Shown here: piece by piece, positions 9,051 through 19,160 of the stretch | How the letters are laid out: each line of letters starts with the position of its first letter | Position numbering within the stretch: position 1 is the first letter of the stretch | Source: Rouxiella chamberiensis | GTDB taxonomy: Bacteria > Pseudomonadota > Gammaproteobacteria > Enterobacterales > Enterobacteriaceae | Direction of reading: 5' to 3' | Length of the DNA: 64,000 nucleotides | Assembly (NCBI RefSeq): GCF_026967475.1 | Contig: NZ_CP114058.1 | Span: forward strand, 3,720,001-3,784,000 | Translations under genes and position numbers: made by a program | Notes under the pieces: generated by a model | Database searches by the model: none | Told to the model about the DNA's origin: nothing | Seen by the model: only the letters and a program-made list of their open reading frames with translations

Positions 9051-10598
9051 ATGAAATTACTCAATGCCGTGACTCTGCCAGATATTATTGCCGAGGCGTT
9101 ACAACATTATTCCCTGAATATCGCCGTCGAATACGGCGAAAAGAAATACCGCTATCGCGATATAGAAAAACTCGGGGAATATTATCAGCGCTATTTTCAA
9201 CTCTGCGGGCTTAAAAAGGGCGATCATATCGGTCTTCTTTCCGACGTTACGCCCTTTGCCATCGGTGCGATGCTCGGGGCGCTTTATGCGGGCATTATTT
9301 ATATCCCTATCAATATTCATGCCCCGGCGACATGGGTCAAGCATCTGGTAATGTCCGCCGAGCTGAAACAGGTACTGGCGCAACCGCGTTATCTCTCGGC
9401 ATTAAGCCAGTCCAGCCAGGCGGTGCCGATTACCTTGCTCGAAGCCCCCGCGTTGGCAGAACAAGACGAGCCGCCTCCCCTGCAAAAGGTGGCGAACCTG
9501 AGTGATAACGTGGCCTATATTCTCTATACCTCGGGGTCCACGGGCAACCCGAAGGGCATCATGTTGACCCACCGCAATGCCTGCTCATTTATCGTCTGGA
9601 TGCAAAAGGAATTCGCCATCCACGCCCGTGACCGAATTTTCAGCCGCGCGCCGTTGCAGTTCGACCTGTCGGTCTTCGATATCTTTACCACGCTGCTCAG
9701 CGGGGCCTGTCTGGTTATTGTTCCCGAGGGGTTCGACAACTCGCCGTTCAATGTCGTGAATTTTATGCGCGAAAAAACCGTTACGGTAGTGTATACCGTG
9801 CCGTCGGCGTATATTCGCTGGTTTATCAAAGGCAAACTGGCGCGCGGTATGCCGAGTTTGCGCACTTTGCTCTACGCGGGCGAGCCTTTCTCCCCGGTCT
9901 GGCTGCGGCGCGTGATGGATTGTCTACCCGCCGCGGCGGTTGCCAACATCTATGGGCCTACCGAAACCAATATCGTGACCTGCCAGCACGTCACACAACC
10001 CACGACGAACGCCACCAGCATTCCTATTGGCGTTCCGGTAACAGACACTGAAATCCATATTGTCGATGAGGCGCTTCGTGCCTTGCCTCAAGGAGAGATG
10101 GGCGAGATTCTGGTGCGCGGCAGCACCGTGTTTGCGGGGTATTTCAATGCGCCGTCGTTAACCGCCGAGAAACTGATTCAAAGTCCTTTCCAAGCCTATC
10201 CGACTCTGGCCTTTCGCACCGGCGATTACGGTTATTACAATGAACGGGGCGAGATAATTTATCGGGGCAGAATCGATAACATGGTGAAAACGCGAGGTTA
10301 TCGCGTCGAGATTGGCGAGGTCGAAAACGCCTTTGCCGCCATTGAAGCGGTAGAGGAGGTGGCAATTATTACACTTTCGCACGACAAATATGGCGCGACC
10401 CTTCACGCCTGTCTCAGTCTTGCCGGAGGCGACGCTGCATTGCCCGATGTGCAGGTTCGTCTGGCCGAATTACTGCCCGATTATATGTATCCGTTTGATT
10501 TTACTGTACTCGATGTGCTGCCAAAAACGGCAACCGGAAAAATCGATCGGCTGCGCCTCAAGGCCATGTGCGGATTGAAGCGGCAGGAACAGGCGTAA
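9051..10598 (+). CDS. Stand-alone NRPS-type adenylation (AMP-forming) enzyme
   Basis: A 515-residue ANL-superfamily enzyme that activates a carboxylate with ATP. The core motifs are in order: A3 YTSGSTGNPKGI (about 159-170), A4/A5 with NIYGPTETN, A7 YRTGDYGY-type (FRTGDYGYYNERGE), A8 GRIDNMVKTRGYRVEIGEVE and A10 LPKTATGKID with catalytic K497. The A8 form (RGYRVEIGEVE) is the amino-acid-activating NRPS type rather than an acyl-CoA synthetase type. No carrier or condensation domain is fused. It begins 12 bp after the methyltransferase. The acceptor (a carrier elsewhere, CoA, or a free amine) cannot be told. Confidence 0.85.
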   Translation: MKLLNAVTLPDIIAEALQHYSLNIAVEYGEKKYRYRDIEKLGEYYQRYFQLCGLKKGDHIGLLSDVTPFAIGAMLGALYAGIIYIPINIHAPATWVKHLVMSAELKQVLAQPRYLSALSQSSQAVPITLLEAPALAEQDEPPPLQKVANLSDNVAYILYTSGSTGNPKGIMLTHRNACSFIVWMQKEFAIHARDRIFSRAPLQFDLSVFDIFTTLLSGACLVIVPEGFDNSPFNVVNFMREKTVTVVYTVPSAYIRWFIKGKLARGMPSLRTLLYAGEPFSPVWLRRVMDCLPAAAVANIYGPTETNIVTCQHVTQPTTNATSIPIGVPVTDTEIHIVDEALRALPQGEMGEILVRGSTVFAGYFNAPSLTAEKLIQSPFQAYPTLAFRTGDYGYYNERGEIIYRGRIDNMVKTRGYRVEIGEVENAFAAIEAVEEVAIITLSHDKYGATLHACLSLAGGDAALPDVQVRLAELLPDYMYPFDFTVLDVLPKTATGKIDRLRLKAMCGLKRQEQA

Positions 10599-10640
10599 CG
10601 CAGGCACCTCCTCCCGGATGAAGTGGCGGCTTTTTGCACG

Positions 10641-10690
10641 CTGTCACAAAACTGTCATATAAACTACATTTTACTGTCACTCAATTGTCC
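10641..10690 (+). promoter_or_regulatory. Two PhoB-binding Pho boxes before pstS
   Basis: CTGTCACAAAACTGTCAT at 10641-10658 is a near-consensus Pho box (two CTGTCA half-sites 11 bp apart). A second, weaker box CTGTCACTCAATTGTCC follows at 10674-10690. A tandem pair is also found at E. coli pstS. The operon should be induced by PhoB under phosphate limitation. Confidence 0.88.
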
Positions 10691-10798
10691 TATTTTCCTC
10701 CTGTGCCAAACACTTTACTAAGCTTCGACTTGAGTCGAATCAATATAGCCCTCCGCAATGATATGACGTTGCCAGGGTTTACCCTCCGGGAGTGGATT

Positions 10799-11839
10799 AT
10801 GAAAATGATGCGTAACACCATCGCTGGTATTGTGGCAGCGACCTTCTCTTTAACCGCTATTTCTGCGGTTGCAGCAACCAATCTGACGGGTGCAGGCGGA
10901 ACCTTCCCGGCTCCTGTTTACGCAAAATGGGCGGATGCCTATCAAAAAGCTACCGGTGTGCAGGTTAACTATCAGGGCATTGGTTCTTCGGGCGGTGTAA
11001 AGCAGATCATCGCCAAAACCGTTGATTTCGGTGCTTCCGATGCACCGATGAGCGATGCCGACCTCGAAAAAAATGGCCTGTTCCAGTTCCCGACCGTAAT
11101 CGGTGGCGTGGTACTGGCGGTGAATATTCCGGGTGTGAAGTCGGGCGAACTGACGCTTGACGGCAAAACGCTGGGCGATATCTATCTCGGCAAAATCAAG
11201 AAGTGGAACGATGCCGAAATTACCAGGCTGAACCCGAACGTCAAGCTGCCAGACACCAACATCGCCGTGGTTCGCCGCGCCGACGGTTCAGGCACCTCCT
11301 TCGTGTTCACAAGCTACCTGTCCAAGGCCAATGCCGACTGGAAAAGCGCGATTGGCATCGGCACGACCGTTAACTGGCCGGTGGGTCTGGGCGGTAAAGG
11401 CAACGACGGCGTAGCCGCGTTCGTTCAGCGTCTGCCGGGCTCCATCGGTTATGTGGAATACGCCTACGCCAAGCAAAACAACCTGACTTACACCAAGCTG
11501 GTGGATGCCAGCGGTAAAGCCATCGCCCCTTCCGAAGCCTCGTTTAGCGCGGCAGCGAAAGGCGCAGACTGGAGCAAAAGCTTTGCCCAGGATCTGACCT
11601 TCCAGAAAGGTGATAACGCGTGGCCTATCTCGTCCACCACCTTTATTCTGGTCTACAAGCAGCAGCAGGATGCCGCAAAAGGCGCAGAAGTGCTGAAGTT
11701 CTTCGACTGGGCGTATAAAAACGGCGACCAGCTGACTACCGGTCTGGATTACGCTTCCCTGCCGGACTCTCTGGTCACCCAGATTCAGAGCGCCTGGAAG
11801 AACAATATCAAAGACAGCAGCGGCAAGGCCCTGAACTAA
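10799..11839 (+). CDS. pstS: PstS, periplasmic phosphate-binding protein
   Basis: Substrate-binding protein of the high-affinity PstSCAB phosphate ABC transporter. ATG 10799 gives 346 residues, the E. coli length. A Sec signal peptide ([20 protein letters not shown], cleavage probably after SAVA) precedes mature [16 protein letters not shown]. Phosphate-contacting loops [30 protein letters not shown] and [12 protein letters not shown] are intact. The frame is open farther upstream, but that stretch covers the Pho boxes and has no signal sequence. It is first in pstSCAB-phoU, after two Pho boxes. Confidence 0.97.
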   Translation: MKMMRNTIAGIVAATFSLTAISAVAATNLTGAGGTFPAPVYAKWADAYQKATGVQVNYQGIGSSGGVKQIIAKTVDFGASDAPMSDADLEKNGLFQFPTVIGGVVLAVNIPGVKSGELTLDGKTLGDIYLGKIKKWNDAEITRLNPNVKLPDTNIAVVRRADGSGTSFVFTSYLSKANADWKSAIGIGTTVNWPVGLGGKGNDGVAAFVQRLPGSIGYVEYAYAKQNNLTYTKLVDASGKAIAPSEASFSAAAKGADWSKSFAQDLTFQKGDNAWPISSTTFILVYKQQQDAAKGAEVLKFFDWAYKNGDQLTTGLDYASLPDSLVTQIQSAWKNNIKDSSGKALN

Positions 11840-11875
11840 GTCTCCGGCTTTACACGGCGGCAGCTTGCAGCGGGC

Positions 11876-11906
11876 ATTGGCCCGCTGGTTCTGCTACCGG
11901 GCCAAT
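11876..11906 (+). promoter_or_regulatory. Stem-loop between pstS and pstC
   Basis: ATTGGCCCG (11876-11884) and CGGGCCAAT (11898-11906) form a perfect 9-bp stem with a 13-nt loop. An overlapping shorter stem, AGCGGG/CCCGCT, competes for it. No T-run follows. A structure here probably protects the pstS mRNA 3' end, so that the abundant binding protein is made in excess over the permease (inference by analogy with other ABC operons). Confidence 0.5.
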
Positions 11907-12012
11907 AACTTTGGCTTGACGTTCAATTGGGATAAAGTACCAGTCTACTGTCTCATTCTCTTGCGCCAACACCTTGTCGCAGGAGAAATAAATCTGAAAA
12001 GAAGAGAGTGTT

Positions 12013-12969
12013 ATGGCTGAAAAAACGCCGTCCATCAAAGCACCAGGCAAGAACGGTGACATTATCTTCGGCGCGCTGGTTAAACTGGCTGCGCTGATTA
12101 CGCTATTGCTGCTCGGCGGGATCATCGTTTCGCTGTTTATCTCTTCCCTGCCCAGTATGGAAAAGTTTGGTTTCTCTTTCCTGTGGAATAAAACCTGGGA
12201 TGTTCCCAACGAACAATTTGGTGCTCTGGTGCCGATTTACGGCACCCTTGTAACCTCGATTATCGCGCTGTTGATAGCCGTGCCCGTGAGTTTCGGGATC
12301 TCGCTGTTTCTGACCGAACTGGCCCCCAACTGGCTGAAACGCCCGCTGGGTATTGCCATTGAGCTGCTGGCCGCTATCCCGAGTATCGTTTACGGCATGT
12401 GGGGGCTGTTTGTCTTCGCCCCGCTGTTTGCGACCTACTTTCAGCAACCAGTAGGCGATGTGCTCTCGGGCGTGCCTATCATCGGTGCGCTGTTTGCGGG
12501 TCCGGGCTTCGGCATCGGGATTCTGGCAGCGGGCGTGATTCTCGCCATCATGATCATTCCCTATATCGCCTCCGTCATGCGCGATGTGTTCGAGCAGACC
12601 CCGGTGATGATGAAAGAGTCTGCCTACGGCATCGGCTGCACCACGTGGGAAGTTATCTGGCGTATCGTTTTGCCGTACACCAAAAACGGGGTCATCGGCG
12701 GCATCATGCTGGGGCTGGGCCGCGCGCTCGGTGAAACGATGGCGGTGACCTTTATCATCGGGAACACTTACCAGCTCGACAGTGCTTCGCTCTATATGCC
12801 GGGCAACAGCATTACCTCGGCGCTGGCCAACGAATTCGCCGAAGCGGCATCGGGCCTGCATACGTCTGCTCTGATGGAACTGGGTCTGATCCTGTTTGTG
12901 ATAACCTTTATCGTGCTGGCGCTGTCGAAGCTGATGATCATGCGTCTCGCCAAGAATGAGGGCCGCTAA
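12013..12969 (+). CDS. pstC: PstC, phosphate ABC transporter permease
   Basis: A 318-residue inner-membrane subunit pairing with PstA. Six hydrophobic segments are visible, starting [22 protein letters not shown]. The ABC-permease EAA loop reads [29 protein letters not shown] (about 201-230), the site contacting PstB. Next comes [16 protein letters not shown], with the charged residues implicated in phosphate passage in E. coli PstC. It lies between pstS and pstA, and pstA begins 1 bp after its stop. Confidence 0.96.
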   Translation: MAEKTPSIKAPGKNGDIIFGALVKLAALITLLLLGGIIVSLFISSLPSMEKFGFSFLWNKTWDVPNEQFGALVPIYGTLVTSIIALLIAVPVSFGISLFLTELAPNWLKRPLGIAIELLAAIPSIVYGMWGLFVFAPLFATYFQQPVGDVLSGVPIIGALFAGPGFGIGILAAGVILAIMIIPYIASVMRDVFEQTPVMMKESAYGIGCTTWEVIWRIVLPYTKNGVIGGIMLGLGRALGETMAVTFIIGNTYQLDSASLYMPGNSITSALANEFAEAASGLHTSALMELGLILFVITFIVLALSKLMIMRLAKNEGR

Positions 12970-12970
12970 G

Positions 12971-13858
12971 ATGGCAACGCTCGAAATGCAAAGCAACGAC
13001 GCGCTGTTGCAGTCGCGCCGCAAACGTCAGGCGTGGCGTCGTCAGAAAAACCGTATTGCGCTGCTGCTGTCGATGGCGACGATGGTTTTCGGCCTGTTCT
13101 GGCTGATATGGATCCTGTTTACCACCGTGACCAAAGGCATCGACGGCATGTCGCTTGCCCTGTTCACCGAAAATACGCCGCCACCGAATACGGCGGGCGG
13201 CGGGTTGGCCAACGCCATCGCGGGCAGCGGGTTGATGATCCTCTGGGCCACCGTTATCGGCACACCGCTCGGGATTATGGCGGGCGTGTATCTCGCGGAA
13301 TATGGCCGTAAATCCTGGCTGGCGGAAGTGATTCGTTTCATCAACGACATTCTGCTGTCGGCACCGTCCATCGTGGTCGGGCTGTTCGTCTATACCATTG
13401 TGGTTGCGAAAATGGGCCATTTCTCCGGCATGGCGGGCATTCTGGCGCTGGCGCTCCTGCAGGTACCCATCGTTATCCGCACGACCGAGAACATGCTCAA
13501 ACTGGTGCCGGACAGCCTGCGTGAAGCGGCTTATGCACTCGGTACGCCGAAATGGAAGATGATTTCGGCCATTACGCTGAAAGCCTCCGTGTCCGGAATT
13601 ATCACGGGTGTGCTGCTGGCTATCGCGCGTATTGCCGGTGAAACCGCGCCGCTGCTCTTCACGTCGCTCTCCAACCAGTTCTGGAGCACCGACCTGATGC
13701 AGCCTATCGCCAACCTCCCGGTCACCATATTTAAATTTGCCATGAGCCCGTTTGCGGAATGGCAGCAGATGGCCTGGGCGGGCGTCTTGCTGATTACCGT
13801 GTGCGTACTGCTGCTGAACATCATTGCTCGCGTGATTTTCGCCAAGAAAAAGCAGTGA
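12971..13858 (+). CDS. pstA: PstA, phosphate ABC transporter permease
   Basis: A 295-residue partner of PstC in the inner membrane. ATG 12971, one base after the pstC stop, gives [13 protein letters not shown], equivalent to the E. coli start. An in-frame ATG at 12956 inside pstC is less likely. The EAA loop is [30 protein letters not shown], followed by [13 protein letters not shown]. Tight spacing to pstC indicates translational coupling. Confidence 0.95.
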   Translation: MATLEMQSNDALLQSRRKRQAWRRQKNRIALLLSMATMVFGLFWLIWILFTTVTKGIDGMSLALFTENTPPPNTAGGGLANAIAGSGLMILWATVIGTPLGIMAGVYLAEYGRKSWLAEVIRFINDILLSAPSIVVGLFVYTIVVAKMGHFSGMAGILALALLQVPIVIRTTENMLKLVPDSLREAAYALGTPKWKMISAITLKASVSGIITGVLLAIARIAGETAPLLFTSLSNQFWSTDLMQPIANLPVTIFKFAMSPFAEWQQMAWAGVLLITVCVLLLNIIARVIFAKKKQ

Positions 13859-13891
13859 TTACAAAAAATATTGATTAAGAGAGATGTCTGA

Positions 13892-14668
<777 letters not shown>

Positions 14669-14692
14669 GGCCTTTTCAGGCAAGGGAGCAAT

Positions 14693-15433
14693 ATGGACAA
14701 TTTAAATCTTAATAAACATATTTCTGCGCAGTTCAACGCCGAACTCGAGCACATCCGCACACAGGTGCTGGCGATGGGCGGGCTGGTCGAACAGCAGCTG
14801 ACCGACGCTATCACGGCCATGCACAATCAGGACGCCGAGCTTGCCGAACGTGTCATCAAGGGCGACGACAAGGTCAACATGATGGAAGTGGCTATCGACG
14901 AAGCCTGCGTGCGTATCATCGCCAAGCGTCAGCCGACCGCAAGCGATCTGCGCATGGTAATGGCAATTATCAAGACCATTTCCGAGCTGGAGCGTATTGG
15001 CGACGTTGCAGACAAAATCTGCCGCACGGCGCTCGAGAAGTTCTCGCACCTGCATCAGCCGTTGCTGGTGAGCCTGGAGTCGCTTGGCCGTCACACGGTG
15101 CAGATGCTGCACGACGTGCTCGACGCCTTTGCGCGAATGGATCTCGACGAAGCTATCCGCGTATATCGCGAAGACAAGAAGGTTGACCAGGAATATGAAG
15201 GCATCGTGCGTCAATTGATGACCTATATGATGGAAGACCCGCGCATGATCCCGAGCATTTTGACCGCGCTGTTTTGCGCGCGCTCTATCGAGCGTATCGG
15301 CGATCGCTGCCAGAATATCTGCGAAATCATCTTCTATTTCGTCAAGGGGCAGGATTTCCGCCATGTCGGGGGCGATGCGCTGGACAAACTGCTGGTGGGC
15401 GATAAAGACGGCGACGCCAACAAACCGGCCTAG
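14693..15433 (+). CDS. phoU: PhoU, phosphate-signalling regulator
   Basis: A 246-residue all-helical peripheral protein made of two repeated three-helix PhoU domains. It restrains PhoR/PhoB signalling when PstSCAB is saturated. The acidic metal-binding signatures ExxxxxDxxD-like [17 protein letters not shown] and [18 protein letters not shown] recur in the second half as [17 protein letters not shown]. Last gene of the pst operon; a strong terminator follows. Confidence 0.97.
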   Translation: MDNLNLNKHISAQFNAELEHIRTQVLAMGGLVEQQLTDAITAMHNQDAELAERVIKGDDKVNMMEVAIDEACVRIIAKRQPTASDLRMVMAIIKTISELERIGDVADKICRTALEKFSHLHQPLLVSLESLGRHTVQMLHDVLDAFARMDLDEAIRVYREDKKVDQEYEGIVRQLMTYMMEDPRMIPSILTALFCARSIERIGDRCQNICEIIFYFVKGQDFRHVGGDALDKLLVGDKDGDANKPA

Positions 15434-15460
15434 TTTTCGTCAACGCGACAGACTGTTATC

Positions 15461-15495
15461 AAGAAGCCCGTTAAGCCATTAACGGGCTTCTTTGT
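15461..15495 (+). terminator. Terminator of the pst-phoU operon
   Basis: AAGAAGCCCGTTAA pairs with TTAACGGGCTTCTT across a 4-nt loop (14-bp stem, 15461-15492), then T-rich sequence. It also sits at the 3' end of the convergent TetR gene and may serve both. Confidence 0.88.
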
Positions 15496-15505
15496 TTCTG
15501 CCTGA

Positions 15506-16186
15506 CTAAATCATCAGGTAACGCAGCGCCACCATGACCGCCAACTGGCGATAATGCGCGGTTTGGGTATCCAGTTCTTCCGGATTTTCAAACAGCGCGC
15601 CAAAGGTGTACTTGTTGGCGACCTGGTGCACGCAAAGGCTGCTAATGAGCCGATGCACGTCCCGCGCCTGGGCATCTTCCTTGAAAAGATGACCTTTTTT
15701 ACCGCGTTCGAGAATATCGTCCAGCAGCGTCAGCGCCGTCTGGTTCAACTGGCGAATATGGGTGGATTGACGAATAAACCGGCCGCGCAGCATGTTTTCG
15801 GTCGAGACGATGCGGATAAATTCAGGATGCGACACGTGAAAATCGAAACTGGCCTCCACCAGCTTGACGATAGCCTCGGCCGGGGGATAGGCAGAGAGAT
15901 CGAGTTCAAGCTCGTGTTTGCGCAGGCAGCGATAGACATGCTCGAGAACCTGCATGTAGAGCGCTTCTTTCGATTTATAATGGTAAACCACCATACGTTT
16001 GGTGGTTTCCGCATTGTTGGCGATGTTTTCCATCCGTGCGCCCATCAGTCCGGACTCGGCAAACTCGTTCAGCGCGCTGTCGAAAATACGCTGCTTGAGG
16101 CCTATAGGATCGTTCTTTCGCCCCGTCGTCTGGGGACTTTGGCTAGTCAGCGTCTTCTCCTTAACGAAACCTGTGGTGTCTTTCAA
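15506..16186 (-). CDS. TetR/AcrR-family transcriptional regulator
   Basis: A 226-residue regulator. The N-terminal helix-turn-helix is KQRIFDSALNEFAESGLMGARMENIANNAETTKRMVVYHYKSKEALYMQVLEHVY (about 31-85). The C-terminal ligand domain, with SFDFHVSHPEFIRIVSTENMLRGRF, resembles the AcrR/RutR group. No ATG opens the frame. TTG 16186 is the upstream-most candidate, about 8 nt after GAGGG, so the exact start is uncertain. Target and ligand are unknown. It sits alone between phoU and yieH, convergent with the pst operon. Confidence 0.82.
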   Translation of the reverse strand: MKDTTGFVKEKTLTSQSPQTTGRKNDPIGLKQRIFDSALNEFAESGLMGARMENIANNAETTKRMVVYHYKSKEALYMQVLEHVYRCLRKHELELDLSAYPPAEAIVKLVEASFDFHVSHPEFIRIVSTENMLRGRFIRQSTHIRQLNQTALTLLDDILERGKKGHLFKEDAQARDVHRLISSLCVHQVANKYTFGALFENPEELDTQTAHYRQLAVMVALRYLMI

Positions 16187-16231
16187 AAAGGTTACCCTCG
16201 AGAAGTTGAATCAAAATTAAATCATTCGGCT

Positions 16232-16897
16232 TTATTTGACGATATTGTAGCCTTTTTCTCGCCAAATGGCGGCAAGCTGATGCATATCGTCAAAAGTTGT
16301 CACCAAGGGATGATCAATGGGCGGATTATGCGGATCGGCACAGTAATAATACACCGGAATATTGGCGGCAATGCCTGCCTGCACACCCGCAACGGAATCT
16401 TCGACCAGTATGCAGGAAGAGACAGGAACCTGCATTTTATCAGCAGCATGGTAAAGCAGGGCAGGATCCGGCTTCCAGCGCTGCAAGTCGTAGCCGCTAA
16501 ACAGTTTCTCGCCCATAAACGGCAGCAAACCGGTTAATCCGAGCGAGTGCTGCATTTTGGTGACCGGGCCGTTCGAGACCACGCACATTGGCACGGTGAT
16601 GGACTCAAGCAGGGCTTTGGCGCCCTCGATAGGCTCCAGCTTTTCGTCGAAGAGGCGCGCGACATGCTGACGGAAAACCTTTTCCATCTCTTCCTTGCCG
16701 GCTTGCAGCCCATGTTCGCGATTGATGATGTCGATGATTTCGTACAGCTTGACGCCTTTGTATTTTTTGAACATCACGTCATAAGACACAGTGACGCCAA
16801 AATGGGCGAACATCAGCACGTAGGCCTCGCAGCACAGGCGCTCGCTGTCGACCAGCGTACCGTCACAATCAAAGAAAACGCATTCTATCCGAGACAT
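16232..16897 (-). CDS. yieH: YieH, HAD-family phosphatase (6-phosphogluconate phosphatase type)
   Basis: A 221-residue subfamily-IA haloacid-dehalogenase phosphatase. The nucleophile motif FFDCDGTLVDSE is at residues 8-19, motif II is VVSNGP, the lysine is in RWKPDP and motif IV is LVEDSVAGVQAG. Length and sequence match E. coli YieH, which hydrolyses 6-phosphogluconate and other sugar phosphates. ATG 16897 follows AAGGAAGG. Position between phoU and adeP is the same as in E. coli. Confidence 0.93.
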   Translation of the reverse strand: MSRIECVFFDCDGTLVDSERLCCEAYVLMFAHFGVTVSYDVMFKKYKGVKLYEIIDIINREHGLQAGKEEMEKVFRQHVARLFDEKLEPIEGAKALLESITVPMCVVSNGPVTKMQHSLGLTGLLPFMGEKLFSGYDLQRWKPDPALLYHAADKMQVPVSSCILVEDSVAGVQAGIAANIPVYYYCADPHNPPIDHPLVTTFDDMHQLAAIWREKGYNIVK

Positions 16898-17160
16898 ATT
16901 CCTTCCTTTTTCGGCTTTATCGCTTAGGGTAAATCGTGGTGCCAGACACTATCTTACAGAAGATGGCCCGCCGTTCCGACCTCTCTGTTTCTTTAAACAT
17001 TCGACTAAATTGGCTTAACGAAGCAGCTTGCTCGCGCAGTTCATCCGAAATAGCGGTTAAAAAATGACAATTCGCAATAAAAAGCAGCAGATTCATCTCA
17101 TTCGGCGGCCCATTTGGTATAGGATAGCGGCCGACTGATTTTCCCTTTTGGAACTCGCTA
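16898..17160. promoter_or_regulatory. Divergent yieH/adeP promoter region
   Basis: A 263-bp gap between divergent starts. No Shine-Dalgarno-linked small gene and no convincing PurR box (ACGCAAACGTTTGCGT-like) was found by eye. AGCAGCTTGCT at about 17020-17035 is a short palindrome of unknown role. GGAACTC precedes the adeP ATG. Confidence 0.4.
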
Positions 17161-18497
17161 ATGAGCACACCACAAAACAACGCCAGCGCCGGGCAAGGAC
17201 TGTTAGAGCGCGTGTTTAAACTGAGTAAACATGGCACCACGCTGAGAACCGAGACCGTCGCCGGTTTCACGACCTTCCTGACCATGGTGTATATCGTGTT
17301 CGTCAATCCGCAGATCCTCGGCGTGGCGGGCATGGACAAGCAGGCCGTGTTTGTGACCACCTGTCTTATCGCCGCCTTTGGCAGCATTCTGATGGGCCTT
17401 GTCGCCAATCTGCCGGTTGCTCTGGCACCGGCGATGGGCCTGAACGCCTTCTTCGCCTTTGTCGTCGTCGGCGCCATGGGGATTTCCTGGCAGACCGGCA
17501 TGGGCGCGATTTTCTGGGGTGCGGTCGGGTTGTTCCTGCTGACCGTCTTTCGCGTGCGCTACTGGATGATCGCCAATATTCCGGCCAGCCTGCGTATCGG
17601 CATTACCAGCGGTATCGGGCTATTTATCGCCATGATGGGGCTGAAAAACGCGGGCATCGTGGTCGCCAATCCCGACACGCTGGTGGCCATCGGCCATCTG
17701 ACCTCCCATTCGGTGCTGCTGGGCGCGCTGGGCTTCTTTATTATCGCCATTCTGGCCGCGCGCAACGTGCACGCCGCCGTGCTGGTGTCTATTGTGATCA
17801 CCACGCTTATCGGCTGGGCACTGGGCGACGTGCACTATGCCGGTATTTGGTCGATGCCGCCGAGCGTAAGCAGCGTTGTCGGGCAGGTTGATATCAAGGG
17901 CGCGCTGAACGTGGGCCTTGCCGGGATTATCTTCTCCTTCATGCTGGTCAACCTGTTCGACTCTTCCGGTACGCTGATTGGCGTGACCGACAAGGCCGGA
18001 CTGACCGACAGCAAAGGCAAATTCCCGCAGATGAAGCAGGCACTGTTTGTCGACAGCCTGAGTTCGGTCGCCGGTTCGTTTATCGGCACCTCTTCCGTGA
18101 CTGCCTATATTGAAAGCTGCTCCGGCGTCTCCATCGGGGGCGTACCGGCCTGACCGCTGTCGTTACCGGTATTCTGTTCCTGCTGGTTATCTTTATTTCG
18201 CCGCTGGCCGGAATGGTGCCGGGTTATGCCGCCGCCGGTGCGCTGATTTATGTCGGCGTGCTGATGACCTCGAGTCTGGCGCGCGTAACCTGGGACGACC
18301 TGACCGAAGCGGTACCCGCCTTCGTTACGGCCGTGATGATGCCGTTCAGCTTCTCGATTACCGAAGGCATTGCGCTTGGGTTCATTTCATACGTCGTGAT
18401 GAAGCTCGGAAGCGGGCGCTGGCGTGAAATCAGCCCGTGCGTGATCGTCGTGACGCTGCTGTTTGTCCTGAAAATCGCGTTTATCGACAGCAAATAA
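17161..18497 (+). CDS. adeP: AdeP (YieG), adenine permease of the NCS2/AzgA family (frameshifted)
   Basis: Inner-membrane proton-coupled adenine importer of about 445 residues with 12-14 hydrophobic segments. Family segments are visible: GFTTFLTMVYIVFVNPQIL, MGLNAFFAFVVVG, SGIGLFIAMMGL, FDSSGTLIGV and SSVTAYIESCSGVSIGG. The frame breaks at 18136-18141. With one more base in the G-run there, the sequence continues GRTGLTAVVTGILFLLVIF and then AGMVPGYAAAGALIYVGVL to KIAFIDSK, as in E. coli AdeP. Either part alone would be a truncated transporter. It lies between yieH and yieF, as in E. coli, with a terminator 20 bp downstream. Confidence 0.92.
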
Positions 18498-18515
18498 CCG
18501 CTTCAGCGCAAAAAT

Positions 18516-18545
18516 AAAAAAGGCCGCATTCGCGGCCTTTTTTTA
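18516..18545 (+). terminator. Terminator of adeP
   Basis: AAAAAGGCCGC (18516-18526) pairs with GCGGCCTTTTT, followed by a T-run to 18544. It is probably bidirectional with the convergent yieF gene. Confidence 0.88.
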
Positions 18546-18561
18546 TCGCGACCCTCGTAGT

Positions 18562-19131
18562 CTACTTCTTGAAGCGGCGAGTAAAGTCGGAGAACGAACT
18601 CAGCTGGCCCGTGAGATGGTCCAGCGTGCTTTGATCGATCACTTCGCCCACCTGTGCATCCACCTTGTTTTGAATCACGCCGCCCATAAATTCGGGCTTG
18701 TTGAGCACCATGGCATCCAGAAAGACCAGAATCTGCCGCAGATGATACTGACAGCGCGCGCCGCCAATGGCACCCATCGAGCTGGTCTGAATCAGTACCG
18801 GCTTGCCCGCCAAAGGCTGTTCCGGCACGCGCGACAGCCAGTCGATGGCATTCTTCAGGCCGCCCGGCACCGAATAGTTGTATTCCGGCGTGACGATGAT
18901 GACGCCGTCCGCCTCACGAATTAGCGCGGCCATCTTCTCCACAGTGGCCGGAAATCCCGACTCCTGCTGAACATCGGCATCGTATAACGGAATGTCGCCA
19001 ATCGACGGCAAGGCTTCAATGGTGACACCTTCGGGAGCCAGTTTTGGCAGCGTGCGCGCCACCATGGCGTTGAACGAGCCTTTACGCAAGCTGCCGAGCA
19101 GGGTGACGAACTTCAGTGGTTGAGTAGACAT
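18562..19131 (-). CDS. yieF: YieF/ChrR-type NAD(P)H-dependent FMN reductase
   Basis: A 189-residue flavodoxin-fold quinone/chromate reductase. LLGSLRKGSFNAMVARTL (about 10-27) is the FMN phosphate loop and VTPEYNYSVPGGLKNAIDW the isoalloxazine-binding loop; GAIGGARCQYHLRQIL follows. ATG 19131 has AGGAGT upstream and yields the E. coli ChrR length; longer in-frame openings lack a binding site. Members make two-electron reductions of quinones and Cr(VI). Order yieE-yieF-adeP is conserved with E. coli. Confidence 0.93.
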   Translation of the reverse strand: MSTQPLKFVTLLGSLRKGSFNAMVARTLPKLAPEGVTIEALPSIGDIPLYDADVQQESGFPATVEKMAALIREADGVIIVTPEYNYSVPGGLKNAIDWLSRVPEQPLAGKPVLIQTSSMGAIGGARCQYHLRQILVFLDAMVLNKPEFMGGVIQNKVDAQVGEVIDQSTLDHLTGQLSSFSDFTRRFKK

Positions 19132-19160
19132 AAACGACTCCTGTGCAATGAAAAGGGCGA

